DNA from: an uncultured bacterium
GTDB taxonomy: Bacteria; Krumholzibacteriota; Krumholzibacteriia; LZORAL124-64-63
DNA: 7,599 nucleotides
Assembly: GCA_903847545.1 (NCBI GenBank)
Contig: CAINDZ010000514.1
Span: forward strand, 1 to 7,599
Reading direction: 5' to 3'
This document shows, piece by piece, positions 1 through 6,139 of the stretch. Position 1 is the stretch's first letter. Every line of letters starts with the position of its first letter. The position numbers were made by a program, and so were the translations under genes. The notes under the pieces were generated by a model. The model did no database searches. It was not told the origin of the DNA and saw only the letters and a list, made by a program, of their open reading frames with translations.

Positions 1-1084
1 CGCCCGCGGCCAGGCGCGAGGCGGCCTCGCGGAACGCGTTCCGGTCGTAGCCCTTGCGGCGGATGGGAATGGCGTCCAGCCAGCGGAAGAAGCGGCCGCC
101 CAGCCAGTCGGGCTTGAAGAGCTCGGCTTTGGCCAGCGTGTGGATGGGGCCGCGGCGGAACGTGCCGGCCACCAGCGGCGGGTCCCACAGGCTGATGTGG
201 TTGACCGAGACGATGCAGCCGCGCGGGATCGGCAGGCCGTGGTTGCCGTACTCGACCATCCCGAAGAAGCGGGTCGCCGCATCCATGGCGCCGTAGGCCA
301 GGCGGTAGCGCGGCGGCAGCTCGCGGCGCGCGAGCTTCGGGTCCAGGTCCAGCGCGGCGTCCAGCGTCGGGTTGACCAGGCAGGCCCGCGCGCACAGCTC
401 GTTCTGCTGCTCGAAGGTCAGCTCGCTGCTGTCGACGACGAACGCGTCGGGCGAGATCTGCAACGGGCTCACGGCGCGCTCGCTGTCCTGGCGGTCGCGG
501 TCGGCCAGCTCGCGGACGAGCCCGTCGCGATCGACCTCCACCCCGCGCTCCCGGAACTGGCGCCAGCGCCGGTCGGCGCGCGCCTCGGGCGAGGCCGACA
601 GGTGGATCTTGGCGGTGGCCAGGGGGAACACGACGCTGCCGATGTCGCGACCCTCCATGATGACGCCGCCGCGGCGGCCCATGGCCTGCTGGCGCTCGAC
701 CATCAGGCGCCGCACCTCGGCATGCGAGCTGACGAGCGAGACGGCGGCCTCGACCTGCGGCGTGCGGATGGCACGCGAGACATCCTCGCCGTTCCACAGC
801 ACGGTGGTTTCGCCGCGCGACGGCTGCAGCTCGAGCCGCGCCGGCGCCAGCAGCGCGACCAGGCCGGCCTCGTCCCCCGGCTCGACGCCGGCGGCCAGCG
901 CGGCGCACGTCAGCGCGCGGTACATGGCGCCCGTGTCGATGTAGAGCAGCCCGAAGCGGCCGGCCAGCGCGCGCGCCGTGCTGGACTTGCCCGAGCCGGC
1001 GGGGCCGTCGATGGCGATGACCGCGTCGCGCGGCAGCAGGGCGGGGTCGCCCGCGGGCAACTCGTCGGGGTGTTTCCAGGCCAT
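1..1084 (-). CDS. cmk: Cytidylate kinase fused to a PlsC-type acyltransferase domain (3' end cut by window edge)
   Basis: One open frame of 361 codons runs from ATG at 1084 to the left edge with no stop. Residues about 21-230 are a (d)CMP kinase, which phosphorylates CMP/dCMP with ATP in the cytosol: P-loop GPAGSGKS (27-34), DTGAMYR (50-56), EGRDIGSVVF (144-153), and the Arg/Asp-rich RDRQDSER (196-203). After a linker (about 231-265) comes a second domain of the lysophosphatidate acyltransferase type: NHISLWD (295-301) supplies the catalytic HX4D pair, His296 and Asp301, and IPIRR (339-343) matches the second acyltransferase block. The later blocks lie outside the window. About 20 residues precede the kinase core. 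The ATG shares one base with the TGA of the DAHP synthase gene (TGATG), so translation is probably coupled. No clear membrane helix is visible in the part seen. Kinase assignment is firm. The acyltransferase assignment is good, but substrate and full length are unknown. Adjacent cmk and plsC genes are known in other bacteria; here they share one frame. Confidence 0.9.
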   Translation of the reverse strand, partial: MAWKHPDELPAGDPALLPRDAVIAIDGPAGSGKSSTARALAGRFGLLYIDTGAMYRALTCAALAAGVEPGDEAGLVALLAPARLELQPSRGETTVLWNGEDVSRAIRTPQVEAAVSLVSSHAEVRRLMVERQQAMGRRGGVIMEGRDIGSVVFPLATAKIHLSASPEARADRRWRQFRERGVEVDRDGLVRELADRDRQDSERAVSPLQISPDAFVVDSSELTFEQQNELCARACLVNPTLDAALDLDPKLARRELPPRYRLAYGAMDAATRFFGMVEYGNHGLPIPRGCIVSVNHISLWDPPLVAGTFRRGPIHTLAKAELFKPDWLGGRFFRWLDAIPIRRKGYDRNAFREAASRLAAG

Positions 1085-1920
1085 CAGAGGTCCCGGCCGA
1101 CGGCGCGGGCCACCGCCCGGCAGGAGGCGGCGAGCTCGCCGAATTGCGCCGGGTCCAGGCTCTGGACGGCGTCGCTGAGCGCGGCGTGCGGGTCGGGATG
1201 CGTCTCGATGAGCAGGCCGTCGGCGCCGGCCGCGACCGCCGCGCGCGCGAGGGCGGCGACGAAGCGCGCCGAGCCGGCGGCGTGGCTCGGGTCGACGATC
1301 ACCGGGAAGTGGGTCATCTCGCGCAGGACGGCGACCGAGCCCACGTCCAGCGTGTTGCGCAGCGACGGCTCGAAGGTGCGGATGCCGCGCTCGCAGAAGA
1401 CGACCTGGCGGCCGCCGGCCGCGAGCACGTGCTCGGCGGCGTGCAGCCACTCGCCCACCGTAGTCATCATGCCGCGCTTGAGCAGCACGGGCTTGCCGCT
1501 GCGCCCGGCCTCGCGCAGCAGCGGGAAGTTCTGCACGCTGCGGCTGCCGATCTGCAGCATGTCGGCCTGCGCCGCCACCAGTTCCACGTCGCGCGGGTCC
1601 AGCACCTCGGTCACGAAGGGCAACCCGGTGGCCTCGCGGGCCTCGACCAGGTGCCGCAGGCCCTCGACGCCGAGGCCCTGGAAGTCGTAGGGGCTGGTGC
1701 GGGGCTTCCAGGCGCCGCCGCGCAACATGACGCCGCCGGCCTCGCGCACGGCGCGGGCGGCGCGGATGACCTGGTCGCGGCCCTCGACGGCGCACGGGCC
1801 GCCGATGAGCACGACGCCGGGACCGCCGAAGGCGACGGACCCGACCTGGACGACGGTCGTCGCCTGGCCCGGCTGGCGGGCGGACAGCGGGATGCTGCCG
1901 GACATGCGGAAGTCGCTCAT
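1084..1920 (-). CDS. aroF: 3-deoxy-7-phosphoheptulonate (DAHP) synthase, type I-beta, core domain only
   Basis: This 278-residue enzyme should condense phosphoenolpyruvate with erythrose 4-phosphate, the first step of the shikimate pathway. It shows the signatures of the KDO8P synthase-like (I-beta) class: GPCAVE (41-46), KPRTSPYDFQG (72-82), LLKRGM (146-151), CERGIRTFE (176-184) and DPSHAAG (210-216). By comparison with the Thermotoga enzyme, the metal ligands would be Cys43, His213, Glu239 and Asp250, all present. The catalytic core begins almost at the N-terminus: there is no room for the roughly 60-residue ferredoxin-like regulatory domain, and no chorismate mutase domain is attached. Feedback control by Phe or Tyr through those modules is therefore not expected. 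The start ATG overlaps the hisC stop by one base (TGATG), with GGGAG about 11 nt upstream. The stop in turn overlaps the cmk start the same way. The symbol aroF is used for the family; aroA or aroG are used elsewhere. Confidence 0.95.
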   Translation of the reverse strand: MSDFRMSGSIPLSARQPGQATTVVQVGSVAFGGPGVVLIGGPCAVEGRDQVIRAARAVREAGGVMLRGGAWKPRTSPYDFQGLGVEGLRHLVEAREATGLPFVTEVLDPRDVELVAAQADMLQIGSRSVQNFPLLREAGRSGKPVLLKRGMMTTVGEWLHAAEHVLAAGGRQVVFCERGIRTFEPSLRNTLDVGSVAVLREMTHFPVIVDPSHAAGSARFVAALARAAVAAGADGLLIETHPDPHAALSDAVQSLDPAQFGELAASCRAVARAVGRDL

Positions 1921-3041
1921 CAGGACAGGATCTCCCTCAGCGCCGCGACGCAGCGGTCGTTCTCCTCGGGCAGGCCCACGCTGATGCGCAGGGCGCCCTC
2001 TCCCAGCCCGAAGGCGTGCATGGGGCGCACGATGACGCCCTTCATCAGCAGCGAGGTCGTCAGCAGCAGCGCCGACTTCATGCGGTCGGGGCAGCCCCCG
2101 CAGCGCACCAGCAGGAAGTTGGCCTGGCTGGGCACGACCTGGAAGCCGATGGCCTCGAGGTTGCCCGCCAGGCGCTCGCGTTCGCGCGCGTTGCGGCGGG
2201 CGCGGTCGGCCACGGCGGCCGGGTTCTGCAGGCAGGCCACCGCCGCCGCCTGGCTGAGCGAGTTCACGTTGAACGGCTCGCGCGTCTTGTGCAGTTCGGT
2301 GATGAGGGCCTGGTGGCCGATGCCGTAGCCCAGGCGCAGCCCGGCCAGCGAGTGGATCTTGCTGAACGTCCGCAGCGAGACGAGGTTCGGGTACTCCTCG
2401 CGCATCGCCAGCACCTGCGGGTAGTCCTCCGCCGTGACGTACTCATAATAGGCCTCGTCCACGGCGACGACCACCTGCGGCGGGACCTGCTTCATGAAGG
2501 CCGTGAACTCGGCGGTCGTGTTGTAGGTGCCGGTCGGGTTGTTCGGGTTGCACACGATGACGAGCTTCGTGTTCGCGTCGATCGCGGCGGCCATCGCCGG
2601 CAGGTCGTGGCGGTCGTCGGCGGTCAGGGGCACCGCGCGCCCGCACTCGAAGTGCACGGCCGTCGTCAGCGCGTAGACGATGAAGCTGTGCTGGCTGAAG
2701 ACGACGTTCTCGCCCGGCGAGACCAGCGCCCGGATGAGGATGTCGATGACCTCGTTGCTGCCGTTGCCGAGGATGATCTCCTCGGGCCTGACGCCGAGGC
2801 TGGACGCCAGCACCTCGGTCAGTCGGAAGGCCGACGAGTCGGGGTAGCGGTTCAGGTCGCGCGCGGCCTCGGCGATGGCCTCGAGCACCTCGGGCAGCGG
2901 GCCCTCGGGGTTCTCGTTGCTGGCCAGCTTGATGACGTCGCCCAGCCCGAGCTCGCGCCGGACCTCGCAGATCGGCTTGCCGGGACTGTACGGGCGGGTG
3001 GCGACGATACCGGGACGGAACAGGCTCTTGAAGTCGATCAT
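1920..3041 (-). CDS. hisC: Histidinol-phosphate aminotransferase family (HisC), PLP-dependent fold type I
   Basis: The product transfers an amino group between glutamate and histidinol-phosphate in histidine synthesis; members of this family often also use phenylpyruvate and 4-hydroxyphenylpyruvate. Numbering from the start chosen here (373 residues), it has RPYSPGKP (16-23), KLASNENP (38-45), CNPNNPTGT (164-172), DEAYYEY (195-201), the PLP lysine in TFSKIHSLAGLRLGYG (Lys228), and ALRISVG with the carboxylate-binding Arg352. All key residues are present. I chose ATG at 3041 because GGAGG lies 6 nt upstream and the protein then begins like other HisC proteins. Longer in-frame starts exist: ATG at 3101, one base after the rluB stop (TGAcATG), and GTG at 3113, overlapping rluB by 11 bases. 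Either adds 20-24 low-complexity residues without a good ribosome binding site. The neighbouring DAHP synthase gene suggests a role in Phe/Tyr transamination, but that is inference. No other his genes are in view. Confidence 0.93.
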   Translation of the reverse strand: MIDFKSLFRPGIVATRPYSPGKPICEVRRELGLGDVIKLASNENPEGPLPEVLEAIAEAARDLNRYPDSSAFRLTEVLASSLGVRPEEIILGNGSNEVIDILIRALVSPGENVVFSQHSFIVYALTTAVHFECGRAVPLTADDRHDLPAMAAAIDANTKLVIVCNPNNPTGTYNTTAEFTAFMKQVPPQVVVAVDEAYYEYVTAEDYPQVLAMREEYPNLVSLRTFSKIHSLAGLRLGYGIGHQALITELHKTREPFNVNSLSQAAAVACLQNPAAVADRARRNARERERLAGNLEAIGFQVVPSQANFLLVRCGGCPDRMKSALLLTTSLLMKGVIVRPMHAFGLGEGALRISVGLPEENDRCVAALREILS

Positions 3042-3047
3042 CGGTGG

Positions 3048-3052
3048 CCTCC
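3048..3052 (-). promoter_or_regulatory. Ribosome binding site GGAGG that decides the hisC start
   Basis: A perfect GGAGG sits 6 nt before the ATG at 3041. This is the strongest Shine-Dalgarno sequence near any gene start in the window, and it favours the 373-residue HisC over the longer alternatives beginning at 3101 or 3113. Confidence 0.7.
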
Positions 3053-3102
3053 GGCTCGATGCTTCCGCGTCCTGTGCGATCGGCGTCTTCGTCGTTGCCA
3101 TG

Positions 3103-3963
3103 TCAGTCGTCACCCCGCGTCGGCTTGCGCGTGGCCTTCCGCGGCCCCCCGGGACGGGCGGGCCGGCCCTTTCCCTGCGCCCGGCCGGCCGGTTTCGCCG
3201 CCTTGCGGGCCCGGCGATCTTCGGCCTCGGCGGCCTTGCGCAGGGCGTCCACCTCGGGCGCCGCCAGGCGCCGGAAATCCCCGGCGTGCAGCAGCCCCAG
3301 CAGCACCGGCCCGAAGGCGACGCGGTGCAGGCGCGTGACCTTCTGCCCGACGGCGGCGAACATCCGCCGCACCTGGCGGTTGCGCCCCTCGTGCAGCTCC
3401 ATCACCCAGTGGCGGCCGTCGTGGCGGCGTCCCGGGCGCAGCCGGCACGGCAGGCAGGGCCGGCCGTCCAGCTCGATGCTGCCGTCGGTCAGCGTCGGCA
3501 GCAGCTCCTCGGGCAGCGGCTGCGCCAGCTCGATCTCGTAGGACTTCCAGACGCCCGAACGCGGACGGCACAGGGCCTGGTTCAGGGCGCCGTCGTCGGT
3601 CCAAAGGAGCAACCCGGTGGACGTCTGGTCAAGGCGGCCGATGGGGACAAAGCGTTCGGGCAGGTCGGCCCGCCGGCGCCACTCGCGCAGGTCGTCCTGG
3701 CCGGCCTGGGCCTTCAGGGTGCAGGTGACGCCGAACGGCTTGTGGAAGGCGTAGACGCGCGTGTCCTCGGGCAGGTCCACGGGGCGGCCGTCGACGGCGA
3801 CGCGGTCGCGCGCGGGGTCGACCCGGCGCCCGAGGTCGGTCACGACCTTGCCGTCGATGGTGACGCGCCCCGCGGTGACCAGTTCCTCGACGGCGCGACG
3901 CGAGCCGTGCCCGGCGCGCGCCAGGAAGCGGTTCAGCCGCATGCCGGGGTCGTCGGGGGTCAT
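3103..3963 (-). CDS. rluB: rRNA pseudouridine synthase, RsuA/RluB/RluE/RluF family, with basic C-terminal tail
   Basis: This 286-residue protein isomerises a specific uridine in ribosomal RNA to pseudouridine. An S4 RNA-binding domain occupies about residues 8-55 (MRLNRFLARAGHGSRR at 8-23). The synthase domain follows: HKPFGV (74-79), the catalytic motif GRLDQTSTGLLL (109-120) with Asp112 as nucleophile, and EGRNRQVRRMF (192-202), the RNA-contacting signature. From about residue 240 the tail is rich in Arg, Lys, Pro and Gly (for example GRAQGKGRPARPGG, 260-273), likely disordered and RNA-binding. The gene overlaps scpB through ATGA, the usual scpB-rluB order, which supports the rluB name. The exact rRNA site cannot be read from the sequence, and some features also fit RluE. 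A second ATG at residue 8 would start right at the S4 domain but has no ribosome binding site. Confidence 0.92.
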   Translation of the reverse strand: MTPDDPGMRLNRFLARAGHGSRRAVEELVTAGRVTIDGKVVTDLGRRVDPARDRVAVDGRPVDLPEDTRVYAFHKPFGVTCTLKAQAGQDDLREWRRRADLPERFVPIGRLDQTSTGLLLWTDDGALNQALCRPRSGVWKSYEIELAQPLPEELLPTLTDGSIELDGRPCLPCRLRPGRRHDGRHWVMELHEGRNRQVRRMFAAVGQKVTRLHRVAFGPVLLGLLHAGDFRRLAAPEVDALRKAAEAEDRRARKAAKPAGRAQGKGRPARPGGPRKATRKPTRGDD

Positions 3964-4727
3964 CGGTCCTCTTCGTCGTCGGGTGCAGACGCCTGGTCTT
4001 CGGGTTCGGTCGCCTGGTCGTCGGGCGCCGACGCGTCCTCGCCGTCGTTCGCGACACCTTCGTCCTCGGCGGCTTCCTCGCCGTCGAGGCCGACCGAGAT
4101 CTCCTCGGCGCCCTCGGCCACGCTGGTCTCGGGCGCGGCGAAGTACTCCTCGAGCTCCTCGTCGGTGACCTCGCGGCCGATGCGGCTGGCGAACTCCTTC
4201 AATTGCTCGCGGTCGTCGAGCACGCCCTCGAGGGCGGGCAGGTCGGGCAGCTGTCCGAGGCCCTTGAGGCCCATGTGGTTGAGGAACTCGCGGGTCGTGC
4301 CGTAGAGCAGCGGGTTGCCGACGCTCTGCGAGCGGCCCACCACGGTGATGAGGTTGCGCTCGGTCAGCGTGCTGATGGCGCCGCTGCTGTTGACGCCGCG
4401 GATCTCGTCGATCTCCAGCCGGGTGATGGGCTGGCGATACGCGATGATGGCGAGCACCTCGAGCCCGGCCTTCGACAGCCGCGTGAAGCTGCGCGACTTC
4501 AGGAGGTTGTCGACCAGCGGCGCGAACTCGGGGCGGGTGGCGATCTGCCAGCCGCCGCCGAACTCGACGACGGTGAACGCGGAGCCGGCGGTCGTGTAGT
4601 CCTGCTCCAGTTCGGCGATGGCGGCGCGGATCTCGGCGTTCTCGCGCTCGGGGAAGATCTTCTTCAGCCGCGCGATGGTCAGCGGGCTGTCGGTGGCGAA
4701 CAGCAGGGCTTCCAGTTCCCTCTTCAA
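3960..4727 (-). CDS. scpB: Segregation and condensation protein B (ScpB) with acidic C-terminal tail
   Basis: ScpB is the paired winged-helix partner of the kleisin ScpA. As a dimer it binds ScpA and regulates the SMC ATPase that compacts and segregates the chromosome. The family core is clear in about residues 1-185: ELEALLFATDSPLT (4-17), LSKAGLEVLAIIAYRQPITR (84-103), IRGVNSSGAISTL (109-121), and NPLLYGTTREFL (138-149). The remaining 70 or so residues are strongly acidic (EELEEY, EEAAEDEG, then a near-repeat of SAPDD at 233-237 and 247-251), beyond the usual ScpB end. The start is TTG at 4727, supported by GGAG 8 nt upstream; the next in-frame ATG lies deep in the core, at residue 152, so TTG is needed. 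It follows scpA after 41 nt and overlaps rluB by 4 bases (ATGA). Confidence 0.95.
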   Translation of the reverse strand: MKRELEALLFATDSPLTIARLKKIFPERENAEIRAAIAELEQDYTTAGSAFTVVEFGGGWQIATRPEFAPLVDNLLKSRSFTRLSKAGLEVLAIIAYRQPITRLEIDEIRGVNSSGAISTLTERNLITVVGRSQSVGNPLLYGTTREFLNHMGLKGLGQLPDLPALEGVLDDREQLKEFASRIGREVTDEELEEYFAAPETSVAEGAEEISVGLDGEEAAEDEGVANDGEDASAPDDQATEPEDQASAPDDEEDR

Positions 4728-4735
4728 GGTTCCAT

Positions 4736-4739
4736 CTCC
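4736..4739 (-). promoter_or_regulatory. Ribosome binding site supporting the TTG start of scpB
   Basis: GGAG lies 8 nt before TTG at 4727-4725. A four-codon frame (ATG GAA CCT TGA, 4735-4724) begins inside the same region, and its TGA overlaps the TTG, but it is too short to be a gene. Confidence 0.5.
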
Positions 4740-4768
4740 AGGGCGCTCAGGTCCCGCGTTCGTCGTGG

Positions 4769-6139
4769 CTAGTCCTCTTCGTCTTCCTCGTCGGCATCGT
4801 CATCGTCGTCGTCGAAGTCCTCGTCGTCGTCATCCCAGTCCTCGTCGTCATCCTCGTCGTCCCAGTCCTCGTCGTCGTCGAAATCCTCGTCGTCGTCGGA
4901 CTCGTCCTCGTCCTCGTCGGCGTCGTCGCCGTCGGATGACGCGGCCTTCACGGGCTCGCTGGCGGTGTCGGCGGACGCTTCCTCGTCGTCGCTGTCGTCG
5001 CCGTCGAAGTCGTCGTCATCGTCGTCCCAGTCCTCGTCGTCATCGTCGTCGTCATCCCACTCGATGTCGTCGTCATCGTCGTCGGCCTCGTCCTCGTCGG
5101 ACCAGGCCTCCTCGTCGTCGTCCAGGACGGCGGTGGCGGCCTCGGCGGCCTCGGACACTTCGGGGCGGTCGGCGGCGACAATCTCGCCGGGCTCGGGACG
5201 ACGCAGCCAGATGGGACCCAGGGGTTCGGTTTGTACGAACACGAGACGACCTCGCTTGACCATCTCCAGGATGGCGATGAAGGTGACGACGACTTCCATC
5301 TTGATGGTGTCGTCGGAGAACAGTTCCTCGAAACGGACCAGGGAACCCTCGCCGGTGCGCGCGGCGATCAGGTCGATCTTCTCGTCGACGGTGAACGGCT
5401 CGCGCACGATGTCGTGCACGGGCCGCTTGCGCACGCGGTCATAGATGCCGGCCAGCGCGGCCAGCAGGTCGAACATCTCGATGCGGAGCTCGGGCTCGAC
5501 CGCCAGGTCGTTCGTGAACGGGAAGCGCATCTGGCGGGTGTGGTACTGGCGCCGCTCGTCCTCGCGCTCCTGGAAGGCGTTCGCCGCCTCCTTGAACCGC
5601 TTGTATTCGAGCAGGCGACGCACGAGCTCGGCGCGCGGATCCTCCTCCTCCTGCTCCTCCTCGTCCACGCGCGAGGGCATGAGCATCTTCATCTTGATGA
5701 CCAGCAGCGTCGCCGCCATCGCGATGAACTCGCCGGCCTGGTCGAGGCTGATGGACTGCATCACCTCGATGTGGCGGATGAACTGGTCGGTGATGCGCGC
5801 GATCGGGATGTCGTAGATGTCCACCTGGTCCTTGTCGAGCAGGTAGAGCAGCAGGTCGAGCGGGCCCTGGAAGCCGGTCAGCTCGATCTGGTACGCCGCG
5901 CTGGAGCGGAAGTAGTCGAGCTCGGGCGGGAGCGCGTCGAGGTTCCACGTCTCGGGGCCGCCGCGCTCGCGGCGGACCGGCGCCTGCGCGGCGCCGTCCG
6001 CGGCTTCGTCGTCCGCCACGTCGTCGGCCGCGTCCATGGCCTCGGCGGCTAGGAGCGCCTCGTCGTCGCGGGCGGCGCCCGGCGGGTTGTCGTTCTGCAC
6101 GTCGCTGTCCTGCACGTGGTCCTCTCCGCGGCCTTCCAT
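4769..6139 (-). CDS. scpA: Segregation and condensation protein A (ScpA kleisin) with extreme Asp/Glu tail
   Basis: ScpA is the kleisin that bridges the two SMC heads and recruits ScpB in the bacterial condensin complex. This version has 456 residues, against about 250-280 for typical members. Residues 1-75 are a polar, partly acidic extension. The ScpA core spans about 80-315: FQGPLDLLLYLLDKDQVDIYDIP (90-112) is the SMC-binding N-terminal signature, AGEFIAMAATLLVIKMKMLMP (135-155) the second helical block, and the C-terminal winged helix includes VVVTFIAILEMVKRG (283-297). Residues 340-456 form an acidic tail: about 86 of 117 are Asp or Glu and only Lys398 is basic, with Trp at 361, 371, 426, 435 and Phe at 378, 420, 442. 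The ATG at 6139 directly follows the trpS TAG. A GTG at 6115 (codon 9) has a better site (GGAGAGG, 5 nt upstream) and could be the true start. Core assignment is secure; the tail's role is unknown. Confidence 0.95.
   Translation of the reverse strand: MEGRGEDHVQDSDVQNDNPPGAARDDEALLAAEAMDAADDVADDEAADGAAQAPVRRERGGPETWNLDALPPELDYFRSSAAYQIELTGFQGPLDLLLYLLDKDQVDIYDIPIARITDQFIRHIEVMQSISLDQAGEFIAMAATLLVIKMKMLMPSRVDEEEQEEEDPRAELVRRLLEYKRFKEAANAFQEREDERRQYHTRQMRFPFTNDLAVEPELRIEMFDLLAALAGIYDRVRKRPVHDIVREPFTVDEKIDLIAARTGEGSLVRFEELFSDDTIKMEVVVTFIAILEMVKRGRLVFVQTEPLGPIWLRRPEPGEIVAADRPEVSEAAEAATAVLDDDEEAWSDEDEADDDDDDIEWDDDDDDDEDWDDDDDDFDGDDSDDEEASADTASEPVKAASSDGDDADEDEDESDDDEDFDDDEDWDDEDDDEDWDDDDEDFDDDDDDADEEDEED
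4772..5125 (-). repeat. Low-complexity Asp/Glu triplet tract encoding the ScpA tail
   Basis: About 350 bp made largely of GAC, GAT and GAG codons (TCGTCGTC on the plus strand). It encodes imperfect peptide repeats: DEDW occurs at residues 368-371, 423-426 and 432-435, and acidic runs ending in Phe occur at 372-378, 415-420 and 436-442. Aromatic residues punctuate the acid runs about every 6-10 residues within two clusters (361-378 and 420-442), separated by a milder stretch (386-404). The triplet structure keeps the frame if copies are gained or lost, so length variation between relatives is plausible. Plus-strand frames here read as Ser or Arg runs and are artefacts. Confidence 0.85.

Noticed and set aside
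140..2328. Long plus-strand open frames (516 and 394 residues) opposite cmk, aroF and hisC
   Set aside because: They lie wholly antisense to genes with clear catalytic motifs. Their translations are Arg/Ala/Gly-rich with no recognisable domain, as expected from GC-rich codon bias on the opposite strand.
2264..2646. Small minus-strand frames within hisC
   Set aside because: They are out of frame with the intact hisC and give Arg-rich low-complexity peptides. hisC shows no frameshift.
2016..4305. Plus-strand frames of 440 and 476 residues opposite hisC, rluB and scpB
   Set aside because: Low-complexity translations without motifs. The minus-strand genes explain the DNA fully.
4772..5125. The TCG-rich repeat as a CRISPR or noncoding satellite array
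   Set aside because: There is no uniform repeat-spacer pattern, and the tract is in frame with ScpA with triplet periodicity and no stops, so it is coding low complexity.
4618..5444. Plus-strand Arg-rich and Ser-rich frames that look like a protamine or serine-repeat protein
   Set aside because: They are the reverse reading of the Asp/Glu codons of the ScpA tail (GAC and GAG read backwards give Arg, Ser or Val runs).
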